Assembly (NCBI GenBank): GCA_019234945.1
Contig: JAFAKX010000067.1
Coordinates: 1 to 50,637 of the forward strand
From: Silvibacterium sp.
GTDB lineage: Bacteria; Acidobacteriota; Terriglobia; Terriglobales; Acidobacteriaceae
Direction of reading: 5' to 3'
Length of the DNA stretch: 50,637 bases
The translations under genes and the position numbers were made by a program. The first letter of the stretch is position 1, and the number at the start of each line of letters is the position of its first letter. The notes below the pieces were generated by a model. It did not search any database. It was not told where the DNA came from and was given only the letters and a program-made list of their open reading frames with translations. This document shows positions 1-8,769 of this stretch, in pieces.

Positions 1-10
1 AATTGTCCGC

Positions 11-700
11 TTGTCCGGCATTTCAATATGGGGCGTAGCGCTGTTTCTACTCCTGTCAGTCCCGTTCGCTTCTGCGAAGGAACACGAGCACCACTATCAT
101 GGATCGTTGGTGCTGGTAAAGCCCGGCGACCTACCCGCTGACGCGCAGACCGCCGGCGAAGATATGTACCTATATGAGGGAAACGCGAGAACATACCTGT
201 ATGTTGAACAGGGCGGCGGCAAACGCCTGCTGATCCTGGATGTGACAGATCCAGACAGAACCTCTGAAGTCGATGAGAGACAACTCTCCACTGACATTCC
301 ATTCGATTTTGTCGGTCCGGTGGACGGGACGTCGGTACTGGTTAGGTTCCGGACCACGGGAGGGTCGTCCGAATGGGGCTGCCTGCGACTCGACCGGCCT
401 GCATCACCGGTCCTCGTGACATGGGACCAGAGTGCTGGAGACATTGTCGATCCTTTGAACAACCGCACATTCAACGCGGACAGCTCGCTGCTACCAAATC
501 ACCGAGCGACGAACTCGTTTCAGATTGTTGATGTGTCAAGGAGTGAGCCCCAACCTTTCGCCACAATGCCCGGAGTCACAAAGATCCTGACAGACCCGGA
601 ACAGGGCCGCAAATTCTACCTCGCGAGCAATGGAGTATGGATTCTTCGCAACCTCTCAATTGAAAGACAGCGCCAGATTGAAATGACACAGGCGAACTGA
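11..700 (+). CDS. Secreted hypothetical protein, possibly beta-propeller-like
   Basis: I do not recognise a named family. The first 22 or so residues form a hydrophobic stretch ending in FASA|KE, which looks like a signal peptide, followed by a His-rich patch (HEHHYHG). The rest is soluble and rich in short beta-type segments such as LLILDVTDP and FQIVDVSRS, which resemble LVIVD-type propeller strands; that comparison is weak. The listed start is a TTG at the very edge of the window. The frame stays open to base 2, so the true start may lie outside. An exported protein of unknown role is all I can support. Confidence 0.6.
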   Translation: MSGISIWGVALFLLLSVPFASAKEHEHHYHGSLVLVKPGDLPADAQTAGEDMYLYEGNARTYLYVEQGGGKRLLILDVTDPDRTSEVDERQLSTDIPFDFVGPVDGTSVLVRFRTTGGSSEWGCLRLDRPASPVLVTWDQSAGDIVDPLNNRTFNADSSLLPNHRATNSFQIVDVSRSEPQPFATMPGVTKILTDPEQGRKFYLASNGVWILRNLSIERQRQIEMTQAN

Positions 701-852
701 CCTCGGTATCCCTGGCAAGAGAACTGCAGTCACTCACCGGGCTCATATGCCGGCCGGTCAGGGCCCGGTGATACGCAGTTCCTGAAGCAATCAAAGTGTG
801 CTGCGCGCCCTTGTGGCGCAGCACCGAGCACGGACAAATCAGAGAGGATTTT

Positions 853-1644
853 GTGACAGACATGGACACATATCAATACGCTCAAGTCCTGCGCTTACAT
901 CTTTTGGACATGGCGAGGGTTTCTCAAAGAGGCGTGGATTACGCCATCAAAGCCTACAAGTTCGGCGTTTTCGAGTTCTGTAAAAGCGTTCGAGATGATA
1001 CGTACGAAATCGATGTCCTCCATCGTGAAATTACCGAGATCGCACGTGACCTGCTGATGATGAAGCTGCGGGGCGAGCCAGACCTGCGTTGCGTACTAGC
1101 CTCGGAGCAAATCGCAAATGCTCTGCGTGCTATGCACAGGCACGCTGTTGAGATTGCTGCGAACAGTATGCGGATTCTCGAGAATGGCGGTGGTCTTGGC
1201 TGCACAGAACTTCCGACGATGGGCGATCTGGTCAATAGCTTGGTGCGATTGTCTGTTGTTGCGCTTTTTCAGGAAGAGCTAGAGCACGCTGAGCTGGTTC
1301 TGCGCTGCAATGGAATAGGCCGCCTGCTCGAATCGACTTTCTACGATTGGTATCGGACCATCGATCCCAGCGAGAGGGCCCAGGCTGGATTCGAGCGCGA
1401 GATCACGAGGCACCTCAGCCAGGTCGCTCGACAGACACATGAGATAGCCGGCGGCGTTGTCTTCTCGTTGCAAGATTTAGGTGACAGATCAGGAGACGAA
1501 GCCGACGAGCAGGCCCTCACTTCAGATGAGACGACATCGGAAGTAGACCTCCGGAAGGCGGTGCCGATCCCAAATGGAATGGATTCATTCCTCCAGAGCA
1601 TAGATGCCTGCTTTGCCGACACCCGTTTTTGGAGCAGGTTATAG
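853..1644 (+). CDS. PhoU-like helical protein
   Basis: The protein is almost entirely alpha-helical. Its first half reads like one PhoU repeat: a helix with an acidic/His face (DDTYEIDVLHREITEIARDLLMM), then PDLRCVLASEQIANALRAMHRHAVEIA, matching the family pattern of D-L-R, an A-x-x-I helix and a D/H-x-A-x-x-I-A end. A second, weaker three-helix repeat follows (about residues 120-220), then a polar tail. PhoU proteins sit in the cytoplasm and regulate phosphate transport and the PhoR kinase, but no pst/pho genes are adjacent, so the partner is unknown. I chose the GTG at 853 because GAGAGG lies 5 nt upstream. The track start at 796 has no ribosome site; an in-frame ATG at 862 is the alternative. 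Confidence 0.6.
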   Translation: MTDMDTYQYAQVLRLHLLDMARVSQRGVDYAIKAYKFGVFEFCKSVRDDTYEIDVLHREITEIARDLLMMKLRGEPDLRCVLASEQIANALRAMHRHAVEIAANSMRILENGGGLGCTELPTMGDLVNSLVRLSVVALFQEELEHAELVLRCNGIGRLLESTFYDWYRTIDPSERAQAGFEREITRHLSQVARQTHEIAGGVVFSLQDLGDRSGDEADEQALTSDETTSEVDLRKAVPIPNGMDSFLQSIDACFADTRFWSRL

Positions 1645-1879
1645 ACGCCCTTCACATACGCAGCCTGCAGCAGGAAGCTTCTTCCATTACGCAGGACGCC
1701 TGCAACTTTCAATCCTACAGTCACATGCAGCATCTGAGCGGCCGATCGGCAAGCTGGTGACGCCTTGTTGGTTTCAGACATTCGTGAGGTATTATTGATG
1801 CACCGGATAGCATTAGGAGGCGCTCCGGGGTAAGTGCGCGACTCAAGAGCGTCCCTGTTGGCCGGTATGAGTCCGTATT

Positions 1880-2452
1880 ATGGACACGCCTCCGGATCGC
1901 CATTTGGTGACGGAACTGCTTCGGCAATGGGGCAGCGGAGATAAGCAGGCTCTCGACCGGTTGATGCCGGTTGTCTACGATCAGCTTCGGAAACTGGCTT
2001 CGCGAGCCTTGAGGGCTGAACGTCCCGATCACACGCTTGCAACCACGGCTCTCGTTCACGAGGCTTATCTGCATCTGGTTGATGCGAACATAGCCTTGAA
2101 CGATCGAGCCCACTTCTTCGCAGTTTCGGCGCGCATCCTGCGACGCATTCTGGTGGAGCATGCGAGGTCGCACAGCCGCGCAAAGCGTGGCGGAGGATTA
2201 CAGAAAGTTGAGCTGGACGAGGCTGTCGTTGTCGGACCAGTATCGTCGGACCGGGTGCTTGAATTAGATGAGGCGCTACAGCGCCTCGCTACGCTGGATC
2301 CTCGAAAGAGCGAGATTGTCGAATTGCTCTGTTTCGGAGGGCTTACCTATGACGAGACGGCGGCCGCATTGGAAATCTCACCAGCCACAGTGCATCGCGA
2401 ACTGACGATGGCCAAAGCGTGGTTACATCGTGAGCTCACGCGAACCTCCTAA
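1880..2452 (+). CDS. ECF-type RNA polymerase sigma factor
   Basis: At 190 aa it has the length of an ECF sigma factor with only regions 2 and 4. Region 2 is seen as LMPVVYDQLRKLASRALRAE and TTALVHEAYLHLV, followed by HFFAVSARILRRILVEHAR. Region 4 is the C-terminal helix-turn-helix, LTYDETAAALEISPATVHREL. The T-x-L-V-H-E-A-Y-L motif is typical of the subfamily often found next to Ser/Thr kinases in Acidobacteria and Planctomycetes (TIGR02999-like). There is no anti-sigma gene. The kinase that starts 12 bp downstream is the likely regulator. Regulatory input and target promoters cannot be read from the sequence. Confidence 0.93.
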   Translation: MDTPPDRHLVTELLRQWGSGDKQALDRLMPVVYDQLRKLASRALRAERPDHTLATTALVHEAYLHLVDANIALNDRAHFFAVSARILRRILVEHARSHSRAKRGGGLQKVELDEAVVVGPVSSDRVLELDEALQRLATLDPRKSEIVELLCFGGLTYDETAAALEISPATVHRELTMAKAWLHRELTRTS

Positions 2453-2464
2453 GGACGTGTCGCC

Positions 2465-5400
2465 GTGCTCCCCTCCTCTGATCGCTGGAAGCGCCTGGAG
2501 ACTTTGTTCTACAAGTGTCTCGAATTAGATCCCCAAACACGCTCAGCATTCCTGGAAGAAAATTGTGATGGAGACGCCGAGCTCAGAAGGGAACTGGAAA
2601 CGCTCCTAGACGAGGTCGACAGACCAATGGATCTTCTGGAGCGGCCCGTCTTCGAAGCAGCGCACGGGGTTATCGCCGAATCGAAGCACGATGTCCTGGG
2701 CGCGGGCGCCAGGATCGGCCACTATGAAATCATTTCGCTGCTCGCGACGGGCGGCATGGGCCAGGTTTATCTGGCCGAAGATACGAGTCTGCAGCGCCGC
2801 GTGGCATTCAAGATCCTGACGCCGGATTTTATGCGTGACGACCGCGGATTGAGTCGCTTCCAGCGCGAGGCCCAGGCTGCCTCTGCCCTAAGTCATCCTA
2901 ATATTGTCACGATCTATGAATTCGGCCAGGTCAACGGATTGCAGTTCATTGCGTCCGAATTCGTCGACGGGCCTACACTGCGTGAAAAGCTTTCCAACGG
3001 CAAACTCGACTTGAACACGACGCTGGATATCGCTATCCAGATCGCCAGGGCACTGGGCGCCGCGCACTCCTCCGGAATTGTCCACCGCGACGTCAAGCCC
3101 GAGAACGTCATGATCCGGAGCGACGGGGTGGTGAAGGTCCTTGATTTTGGAATTGCAAAACTAAGCCCAGCTGGAATCGCCCATCGCAAGGTGCCTGCGG
3201 GGCTTAGGTCTATCACCGAATCAGGAATGCTGATCGGGACGGTAGCGTACATGTCTCCAGAGCAGGCGGCCGGCAAAGAGTTGGACGTCCGATCAGACCT
3301 CTTCTCATTTGGCGCCGTGCTGTACGAAATGGCCAGTGGGGTAGCACCATTTCCTGGAGAAAATTCCGGTGCAGTTCTAGAGGCCATTCTCAGCCGGCCT
3401 CCGATGCCCCTAAGGCAGCTCAACCCGGCGGCTTCAACGAGACTGGAAGAAATCATCAGCAAGACTCTGGAGAAAGACCCAAGGTCGCGCTATCAGGATG
3501 CCGCCGAAATTCTTTCTGACCTGGAGTGGTTGCAACGCGATCTGGATCCGCGCAGATCCATCGTAGTGCAGTATCCACCGTCTGCGGGCAAAAGACGTCG
3601 ATTGCAATGGATCATTCTTACGGGGCTGGCGGTCGCAATGGCGCTGATCGTAGGGTATTTTGTCTCGCGCCACCCAGCCAAGCTCACCGACAAAGATACT
3701 ATCGTGCTCGCTGATTTCAACAATGGTACGAATGACTCGGTTTTCGACGGTACGTTGAGGCAGGGCCTTTCGGCGCAGTTGGAGCAGTCGCCATTTCTGA
3801 ATCTGCTCTCGGATGAGCGCATCGCAGAGACGCTCTCTTTAATGGCAAAGCCGAGAGATACAAGATTGAACGGCGAGTTGGCGCGCGAAGTCTGTCAGCG
3901 AACCGCGAGCGCAGCCACGATCGAAGGATCGATTGCCAGCCTGGGCAGCCAGTATGTCCTCGGCCTGAAAGCGGTGAACTGCCGCAACGGAGATGTACTC
4001 GGGGAGGAGCAGGTCACGGCTGACGGCAAAGAACAGGTCTTGAATGCGCTGGGTAAAGCAGCCGCGAAGCTGCGCGCCAGGCTAGGCGAATCGCTGGCCT
4101 CAGTGGAAAAGTACGACGCGCCGCCAGAGAACGTGACTACATCCTCCCTTGAGGCCTTGCAAGCCTACAGCCTTGGCTACCGGGAAATGGTCGTAACGAA
4201 CAATTATTCTGCAGCGGTCCCTTTGTTTCAGCGAGCTATTAAGCTCGATCCCAACTTCGCCATGGCCTACGCACGGATCGCGACCTCCTATTTCAACCTC
4301 GGGGAAACGGAGCATGCGGCTGAGAGCCTGCGCAAAGCCTATGCGCTGCGCGAGACGGTGAGCGAGCGCGAGCGGTTCTACATTGAGTCGCACTACCAAC
4401 AGTTTGTTACCGGGGATATGGAGGCCGCTCGGAAAATACTAGAGCTATGGGCGGCAACCTATCCCCGCGACGATATCCCTCCCAATAACCTGGGATTTGT
4501 CTACGCCATTCTGGGTTACCACGACAAGTCCCTCGCTGCACATCAAGACTCCTTGAGGCTCGACCCTAAAAGCGGAAATTCCTACCTCAATGTCGTCGAT
4601 GCCTACGTCAGGCTTAATCGCCTGAACGAGGCTAAAGCAACGCTACGACAGGCGCAAGGCGGTCACTTCGAAACACCTTTCCTGCACCAAACGCTCTACA
4701 TTATTCACTTTTTGCAGCATAACGCCGCGGGCATGCAGCGTGAGCTGGACAGTCAGATGGGAAAGCCAGGAAGCGAGGACCGCATTCTGTATCACGAATC
4801 GGACACGGCGACGTATGCAGGTAACTTTACGAAAGCACGCGAACTAACCAGACGCGCCATTAATTCCGCGCTGCAGGCCGATGAGAAAGAAGTAGCCGCC
4901 AGCTATGAAGCCGAAGGTGCTGTGCGGGAAGCAGTGGCAGGGAGCATGGGACGGGCAAAGCAACAGGCACAGGCGGCGCTTGGATTGTCAAAGGGAAGAG
5001 ATGTTGAGGCCATTTCCGCAGTTGCACTGGCGCTGGCCGGCGACGCTACGCGGTCGACACGACTGGCTGATGAACTCGCAGCGCGCTTTGGTGAAGATAC
5101 GACAGTTCAATTCCACTATTTGCCCACCATCCACGCCGCTTACGCCATCGCTAGCGGGAACACTGCTAACGCAATTCAGGCCCTGGTCCCGGCTGCTCCC
5201 TACGAATTAGGAGAGCCGGCTATTCAAACTCTGGCCTTCAATCTTTACCCAGTGTACTTGCGAGGGATCGCGCTACTCGCTGCACGACAGGGTTCGGCCG
5301 CTGCCGAGTTCCAGAAGATCCTCGACCATCCCGGCATTGTGTTGAATGAACCGCTCGGCCCATTGGCACACCTGGGATTAGGCCGTGCTTATGTTCTTGT

Positions 5401-5518
5401 CGGCGCGCGGGAGAAGGCCAGGGCCGCGTACCAGGATTTCTTCGCACTCTGGAAGGATGCCGATCCGGACATTCCCATTCTGAAGCAAGCCCAAAGCGAA
5501 TACGCGAAACTGCAGTAA
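2465..5518 (+). CDS. Membrane Ser/Thr protein kinase with periplasmic TPR domain
   Basis: A complete Hanks-type kinase occupies residues 87-350: glycine loop LATGGMGQVY, catalytic Lys116 (VAFKIL), HRDVKPEN at 207-214, DFG at 227-229, and GTVAYMSPEQ at the activation-loop end. One membrane segment lies at about 380-400 (WIILTGLAVAMALIVGYFV), so the kinase is cytoplasmic. The 600-residue remainder is predicted to be outside: first a TolB/FlgO-like region (DTIVLADFNNGTNDSVF...), then TPR-type helices (AVPLFQRAIKLDPNFAMAYARIATSYFNLG). Acidobacterial kinases often have this layout. It starts with GTG 12 bp after the ECF sigma factor and is probably co-transcribed, suggesting that the kinase controls the sigma factor. 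The N-terminal 80 residues are the short acidic helical segment common in these kinases. Confidence 0.93.
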   Translation: MLPSSDRWKRLETLFYKCLELDPQTRSAFLEENCDGDAELRRELETLLDEVDRPMDLLERPVFEAAHGVIAESKHDVLGAGARIGHYEIISLLATGGMGQVYLAEDTSLQRRVAFKILTPDFMRDDRGLSRFQREAQAASALSHPNIVTIYEFGQVNGLQFIASEFVDGPTLREKLSNGKLDLNTTLDIAIQIARALGAAHSSGIVHRDVKPENVMIRSDGVVKVLDFGIAKLSPAGIAHRKVPAGLRSITESGMLIGTVAYMSPEQAAGKELDVRSDLFSFGAVLYEMASGVAPFPGENSGAVLEAILSRPPMPLRQLNPAASTRLEEIISKTLEKDPRSRYQDAAEILSDLEWLQRDLDPRRSIVVQYPPSAGKRRRLQWIILTGLAVAMALIVGYFVSRHPAKLTDKDTIVLADFNNGTNDSVFDGTLRQGLSAQLEQSPFLNLLSDERIAETLSLMAKPRDTRLNGELAREVCQRTASAATIEGSIASLGSQYVLGLKAVNCRNGDVLGEEQVTADGKEQVLNALGKAAAKLRARLGESLASVEKYDAPPENVTTSSLEALQAYSLGYREMVVTNNYSAAVPLFQRAIKLDPNFAMAYARIATSYFNLGETEHAAESLRKAYALRETVSERERFYIESHYQQFVTGDMEAARKILELWAATYPRDDIPPNNLGFVYAILGYHDKSLAAHQDSLRLDPKSGNSYLNVVDAYVRLNRLNEAKATLRQAQGGHFETPFLHQTLYIIHFLQHNAAGMQRELDSQMGKPGSEDRILYHESDTATYAGNFTKARELTRRAINSALQADEKEVAASYEAEGAVREAVAGSMGRAKQQAQAALGLSKGRDVEAISAVALALAGDATRSTRLADELAARFGEDTTVQFHYLPTIHAAYAIASGNTANAIQALVPAAPYELGEPAIQTLAFNLYPVYLRGIALLAARQGSAAAEFQKILDHPGIVLNEPLGPLAHLGLGRAYVLVGAREKARAAYQDFFALWKDADPDIPILKQAQSEYAKLQ

Positions 5519-5536
5519 TCCCGAGAAGTCGCGTGA

Positions 5537-5675
5537 TCAGGGTAGAAATTCAGGCTGGGACACAATACGCAGGTAAGGCCGCGCGGCCTTCCACTCAGGT
5601 ATTTGCTCCTTGCGTGCTCGTCGGAGACCAGGCCAGCAATGATGACGTCATCTCCCTGCACCCAATTCTGAAGCC
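5537..5675 (-). pseudogene. C-terminal remnant of a Prx6-type peroxiredoxin, frameshifted
   Basis: Read on the minus strand just beyond the DUF2306 stop, one frame gives QNWVQGDDVIIAGLVSDEHA. The next frame then gives WKAARPYLRIVSQPEFLP and a stop at 5537. Together they match the C-terminal end of 1-Cys peroxiredoxins; the intact gene at 15695-16351 in this window has ADWKQGEDVIITGAVSNEEA and YKTVKPYLR at the same place. A single frameshift separates the two halves, and no upstream catalytic part (PVCTTE) remains. It is therefore a decayed gene end, not an expressed protein. Confidence 0.7.
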
Positions 5676-5682
5676 TTCTCGC

Positions 5683-6570
5683 TCAACCCGCTCTCCCCAA
5701 GAGGCTGTGGAGAATACCCGGCCCCCAGTGATAGCGGATAAAGTAGTAGGTCCCGATACCGACAACCAGTGTTGCGATATTGAGTACAACTACAGCCGAT
5801 ATGCCAAAGGCAGAGCAGAGCCGCTTCCACCTGCCACGAAGGAACAGTTCCGCGAATGCCAGGTTCGGCAAGTAAAAGAAAAACGACATGACTATGTCAA
5901 ATGGACCGCGAAACGTCTTGGTATGCCCAATCCTATGGGCAGCGAGCAGCCAGAAACCATAATCCATTCGGTATAGCCATGAACCGATGGCCAGTGCAAA
6001 AAGGCGAATCGCCCAGACACGATGTGTTTCGAACCGCCGGCCGCGGGCGTGGCGATATGTCTCAGTGGCTGCGAGCACCATAAGTGCGCCGTAAACTCCG
6101 AAGCCCAGATTCATGGGAGCGCCACCGATCGTTCCCTTGCTCACAATAAAGCCAAGTCCGCCTAAGCCGGCTACGAAAGCAGTGAACACGTACAAACGGC
6201 CAAGCCAGCGGTGCATCGCCGGCCAGCGGCCGCGGAATTTGTCGATTAGTTGTACAGGGCCGAGGAGCAGGATGATAGCGCCCGTGCCGAGATGAGCCGC
6301 CATGGCCAGGAATGCGAGCGGGTGATCTCGATCGTACAGACCGGAAAGGTTGTTATTCCATTGCTCAATATGCCCCGAGCGAATGGCCCCAAAGTAAAAG
6401 CAAAGGATGTACAGTCCGAAAGCAGCGGCACTTATCCAGCTTGCGGCAACCAGGCCGACGGCCGACCAAGCCACACACTTCGAGGGAGGAGTCGACCGGC
6501 CGATCTGGCGTGTTGGAGAAGTGGTGGTTGCCGCTTCGTCCTGCTCGGGATTTTGGAGGTATGTACTCAT
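5683..6570 (-). CDS. DUF2306-family multi-pass membrane protein
   Basis: The polypeptide has a 35-residue polar N-terminus and then about eight hydrophobic segments. Signature stretches of the DUF2306 family are visible: HLGTGAIILLLGPVQL, FRGRWPAMHRWLGRLYVF, and FETHRVWAIRLFALAIGSWLYRMDYGFW. The conserved histidines in MHRWLGR and THRVWAIR are typical and may bind a metal or heme, but the function of the family is not established. It is transcribed away from the downstream ECF sigma gene and faces the TPR kinase gene. Its 3' end abuts a peroxiredoxin remnant, indicating a rearranged junction. Confidence 0.82.
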   Translation of the reverse strand: MSTYLQNPEQDEAATTTSPTRQIGRSTPPSKCVAWSAVGLVAASWISAAAFGLYILCFYFGAIRSGHIEQWNNNLSGLYDRDHPLAFLAMAAHLGTGAIILLLGPVQLIDKFRGRWPAMHRWLGRLYVFTAFVAGLGGLGFIVSKGTIGGAPMNLGFGVYGALMVLAATETYRHARGRRFETHRVWAIRLFALAIGSWLYRMDYGFWLLAAHRIGHTKTFRGPFDIVMSFFFYLPNLAFAELFLRGRWKRLCSAFGISAVVVLNIATLVVGIGTYYFIRYHWGPGILHSLLGRAG

Positions 6571-6832
6571 CCATTTTCAGCGGCAGAGTGTTCGCATGCG
6601 TTCTCTGCTCACCTCTATATGCGACATTTCGCGTCGCGTTCTCTCAGAAACGTTTCGAAGGGGCCAAAGCAACAGATCCACGACCCACGAGTTGGCCCAC
6701 ATGTAGCTTTTGTGCCCGAAAAAAACGGAGTGGGTGAGAAAATCAGTCACTTGGCCCGGGATTTAACTCACACGGACAGTGAGGGTACGCGAGGCAAAAA
6801 GTCGCATATCTAGGTGAGTCACGGAAGATCTC

Positions 6833-7450
6833 ATGTCAAATTCAGCCTCTATTTCTGCAATGAGTAATTCAGGCTCCGATCCGAATCCCGGACCGGACAT
6901 CACTGCGATCCTGCGGCGGTGGGCCGAAGGAGATCGATCCGCACTGGATCAGCTGACTCCTTTCGTCTACGACGAACTGCATCGATTGGCGCGGATGAAG
7001 TTAAGCGGAGAGAGGCCAAATCTTACGCTCCAGCCAACAGCCCTGGTTCACGAAGCGTATCTGAAGCTCACTGGTCACACCAGAATCTCATGGCAGAGCC
7101 GCGCCCATTTTTTTGCCATCGCGGCGAACATCATGCGGTGCATTCTCATTGACGATGCGAGAAAGAGGAAGGCTGGCAAGCGGGGCCAAGGGCTGAACAT
7201 CACTCTTCGCGAAGAAATCGATGTTGCAGATGAGAAGCCGCTAGATGTAGTCGCGCTCGATCTGGCCCTTCAGTCTCTGGCCGCAGTTGACAAGCGCAAG
7301 AGTCAGATTATCGAGTTGAAATTTTTTGGTGGACTTACGACTGAAGAGATTTCCGAAGCCATGGACATCTCTGTCGCGACGGTGGGGCGGGACCTTTGTG
7401 TCGCCCAAGCTTGGCTATATCGTGAGATGGCTGGGAGTTGCAACAAATGA
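6833..7450 (+). CDS. ECF-type RNA polymerase sigma factor (second copy)
   Basis: This is the same subfamily as the sigma factor at 1880-2452. It shows FVYDELHRLARMKL, LTLQPTALVHEAYLKLTGH and HFFAIAANIMRCILIDDARKR for region 2. Region 4 is LTTEEISEAMDISVATVGRDL. The N-terminal 25 residues (Ser/Asn/Pro-rich) are extra, and an in-frame ATG at 6860 is an alternative start. The stop codon overlaps the ATG of the next gene (ATGA), a standard sign of translational coupling to the kinase downstream. The two sigma/kinase modules in 7 kb are related in design but clearly diverged in sequence, so they are not a recent tandem duplication. Confidence 0.93.
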   Translation: MSNSASISAMSNSGSDPNPGPDITAILRRWAEGDRSALDQLTPFVYDELHRLARMKLSGERPNLTLQPTALVHEAYLKLTGHTRISWQSRAHFFAIAANIMRCILIDDARKRKAGKRGQGLNITLREEIDVADEKPLDVVALDLALQSLAAVDKRKSQIIELKFFGGLTTEEISEAMDISVATVGRDLCVAQAWLYREMAGSCNK

Positions 7451-8713
7451 CTGCAAACCAGTGGAACCTCATCGAAAGTGTTTTTTGGAATGCACTCGAG
7501 AAGAAGGGTGAAGAACGAGAACGCTATCTGGATGAAGCCTGTTCGGGAAATGAGGAACTGAAATCGGAAGTGGAATCTCTGCTGGTTTACGAGGATCGGG
7601 ATGAGAAGTCCATAATGTCGGTTGTTAGCAGCGCGGCGAGGCAGTTAGTTTCACCGCGTGATACATATGCCGGTTCGAGATTTGGCCCTTACCTTCTCGT
7701 TCGGGAGTTGAGCCAGGGAGGGATGGGAGTTGTTTATCTGGCAGTCCGTTCGGACCAGCACTATCTGCAAACAGTGGCAATCAAGCTGCTGAAGTCTGGC
7801 ATGGCTTCGCGCGAGGATATCAACAGATTTCGTTCTGAGAGACAGATACTCGCCAATTTAGCTCATCCTAACATTGCGGCAATCCTCGATGGCGGCAGTG
7901 CCGAAGATAACTTGCCGTATATCGTGATGGAGTACATCGATGGCCAACCGATTACGGAGTATTCACACGCGCGTGGACTCTCGCTGCGAGACCGCATCCG
8001 TCTGTTTCGGCCTGTTTGCCTGGCTGTTCACCATGCCCACCAGAGGCTCGTTATTCATCGAGATATCAAGCCCGGAAACATCCTGGTAACGTCCGAGGGG
8101 ATTCCGAAACTCCTTGACTTCGGCATAGCAAAGCTATTAGCCCGAGAACTGCTCCCGTCGGGAGAGCCTCTCACCAAGACTGGTATCCGCATGATGACAC
8201 CTGACTACGCAAGTCCAGAGCAGGTTCGTGGCGAACCTCTGACCACCGCCAGCGATGTATATTCGCTCGGGGTGGTCCTGTTCGAATTGCTGACCGGAGG
8301 CCGGCCTTATTCGACAAATGGTGTGGCCCGTCGAGAGTTGGAACTGCTTGTATGCAATGAGGAGACGATCAGGCCAAGCGAACTCTCAGGCCTTCCGCAC
8401 AGTAAAGCAGTTGCGCGGCGATCTGGAAAACATCATTTTGATGGCAATGCACAAGGAGCCTTCGCGCCGCTACAAATCGGCGGAACAGCTCGCGGAAGAC
8501 CTGTTGCGGTATTTGGAAGGACAGCCAGTCATTGCCCGGTTGGATAGGCCTCTGTATCACACCGGGAAGCTCCTCCGCCGCTACAAAGCAATGGTAGGAG
8601 TTGGCGCCGCGCTCCTCATTGCGTTCCTGATCGGCATAATGGTTGGTCGCAATCTCCGGAAGACCCAACCGCCCAGCGCACCACATTCTGCGCGTGCTGG
8701 CTCACACCGATGA
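7447..8713 (+). pseudogene. Ser/Thr protein kinase interrupted by a frameshift
   Basis: Translation from the ATG overlapping the sigma stop gives a short helical N-terminus and a full kinase core: LSQGGMGVVYLA, VAIKLLK, IHRDIKPGNIL, LLDFGIAKL, MMTPDYASPEQVRGE. After CNEETIRPSE the frame is lost and runs out at 8547. The +1 frame resumes the expected sequence at about 8390 (RTVKQLRGDLENIILMAMHKEPSRRYKSAEQLAEDLLRYL), followed by one membrane segment (VGVGAALLIAFLIGIMVG) and a stop at 8713. So one base is inserted, or two are lost, between about 8380 and 8400. The repaired protein would end soon after the membrane helix, without the TPR region usual in this class. Sequencing error, true mutation and programmed shifting cannot be separated here; no slippery sequence is evident. 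Confidence 0.8.
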
Positions 8714-8769
8714 TCGATTTCCAGATCCTCTTTTCGCCTTACTTATTGAGCACCACGAAGGAAAGATGA

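Noticed and set aside
8370-8410. Programmed ribosomal frameshift in the second kinase
   Set aside because: No slippery heptamer, stop-coupled site or stimulatory stem was seen; mutation or sequencing error is simpler.
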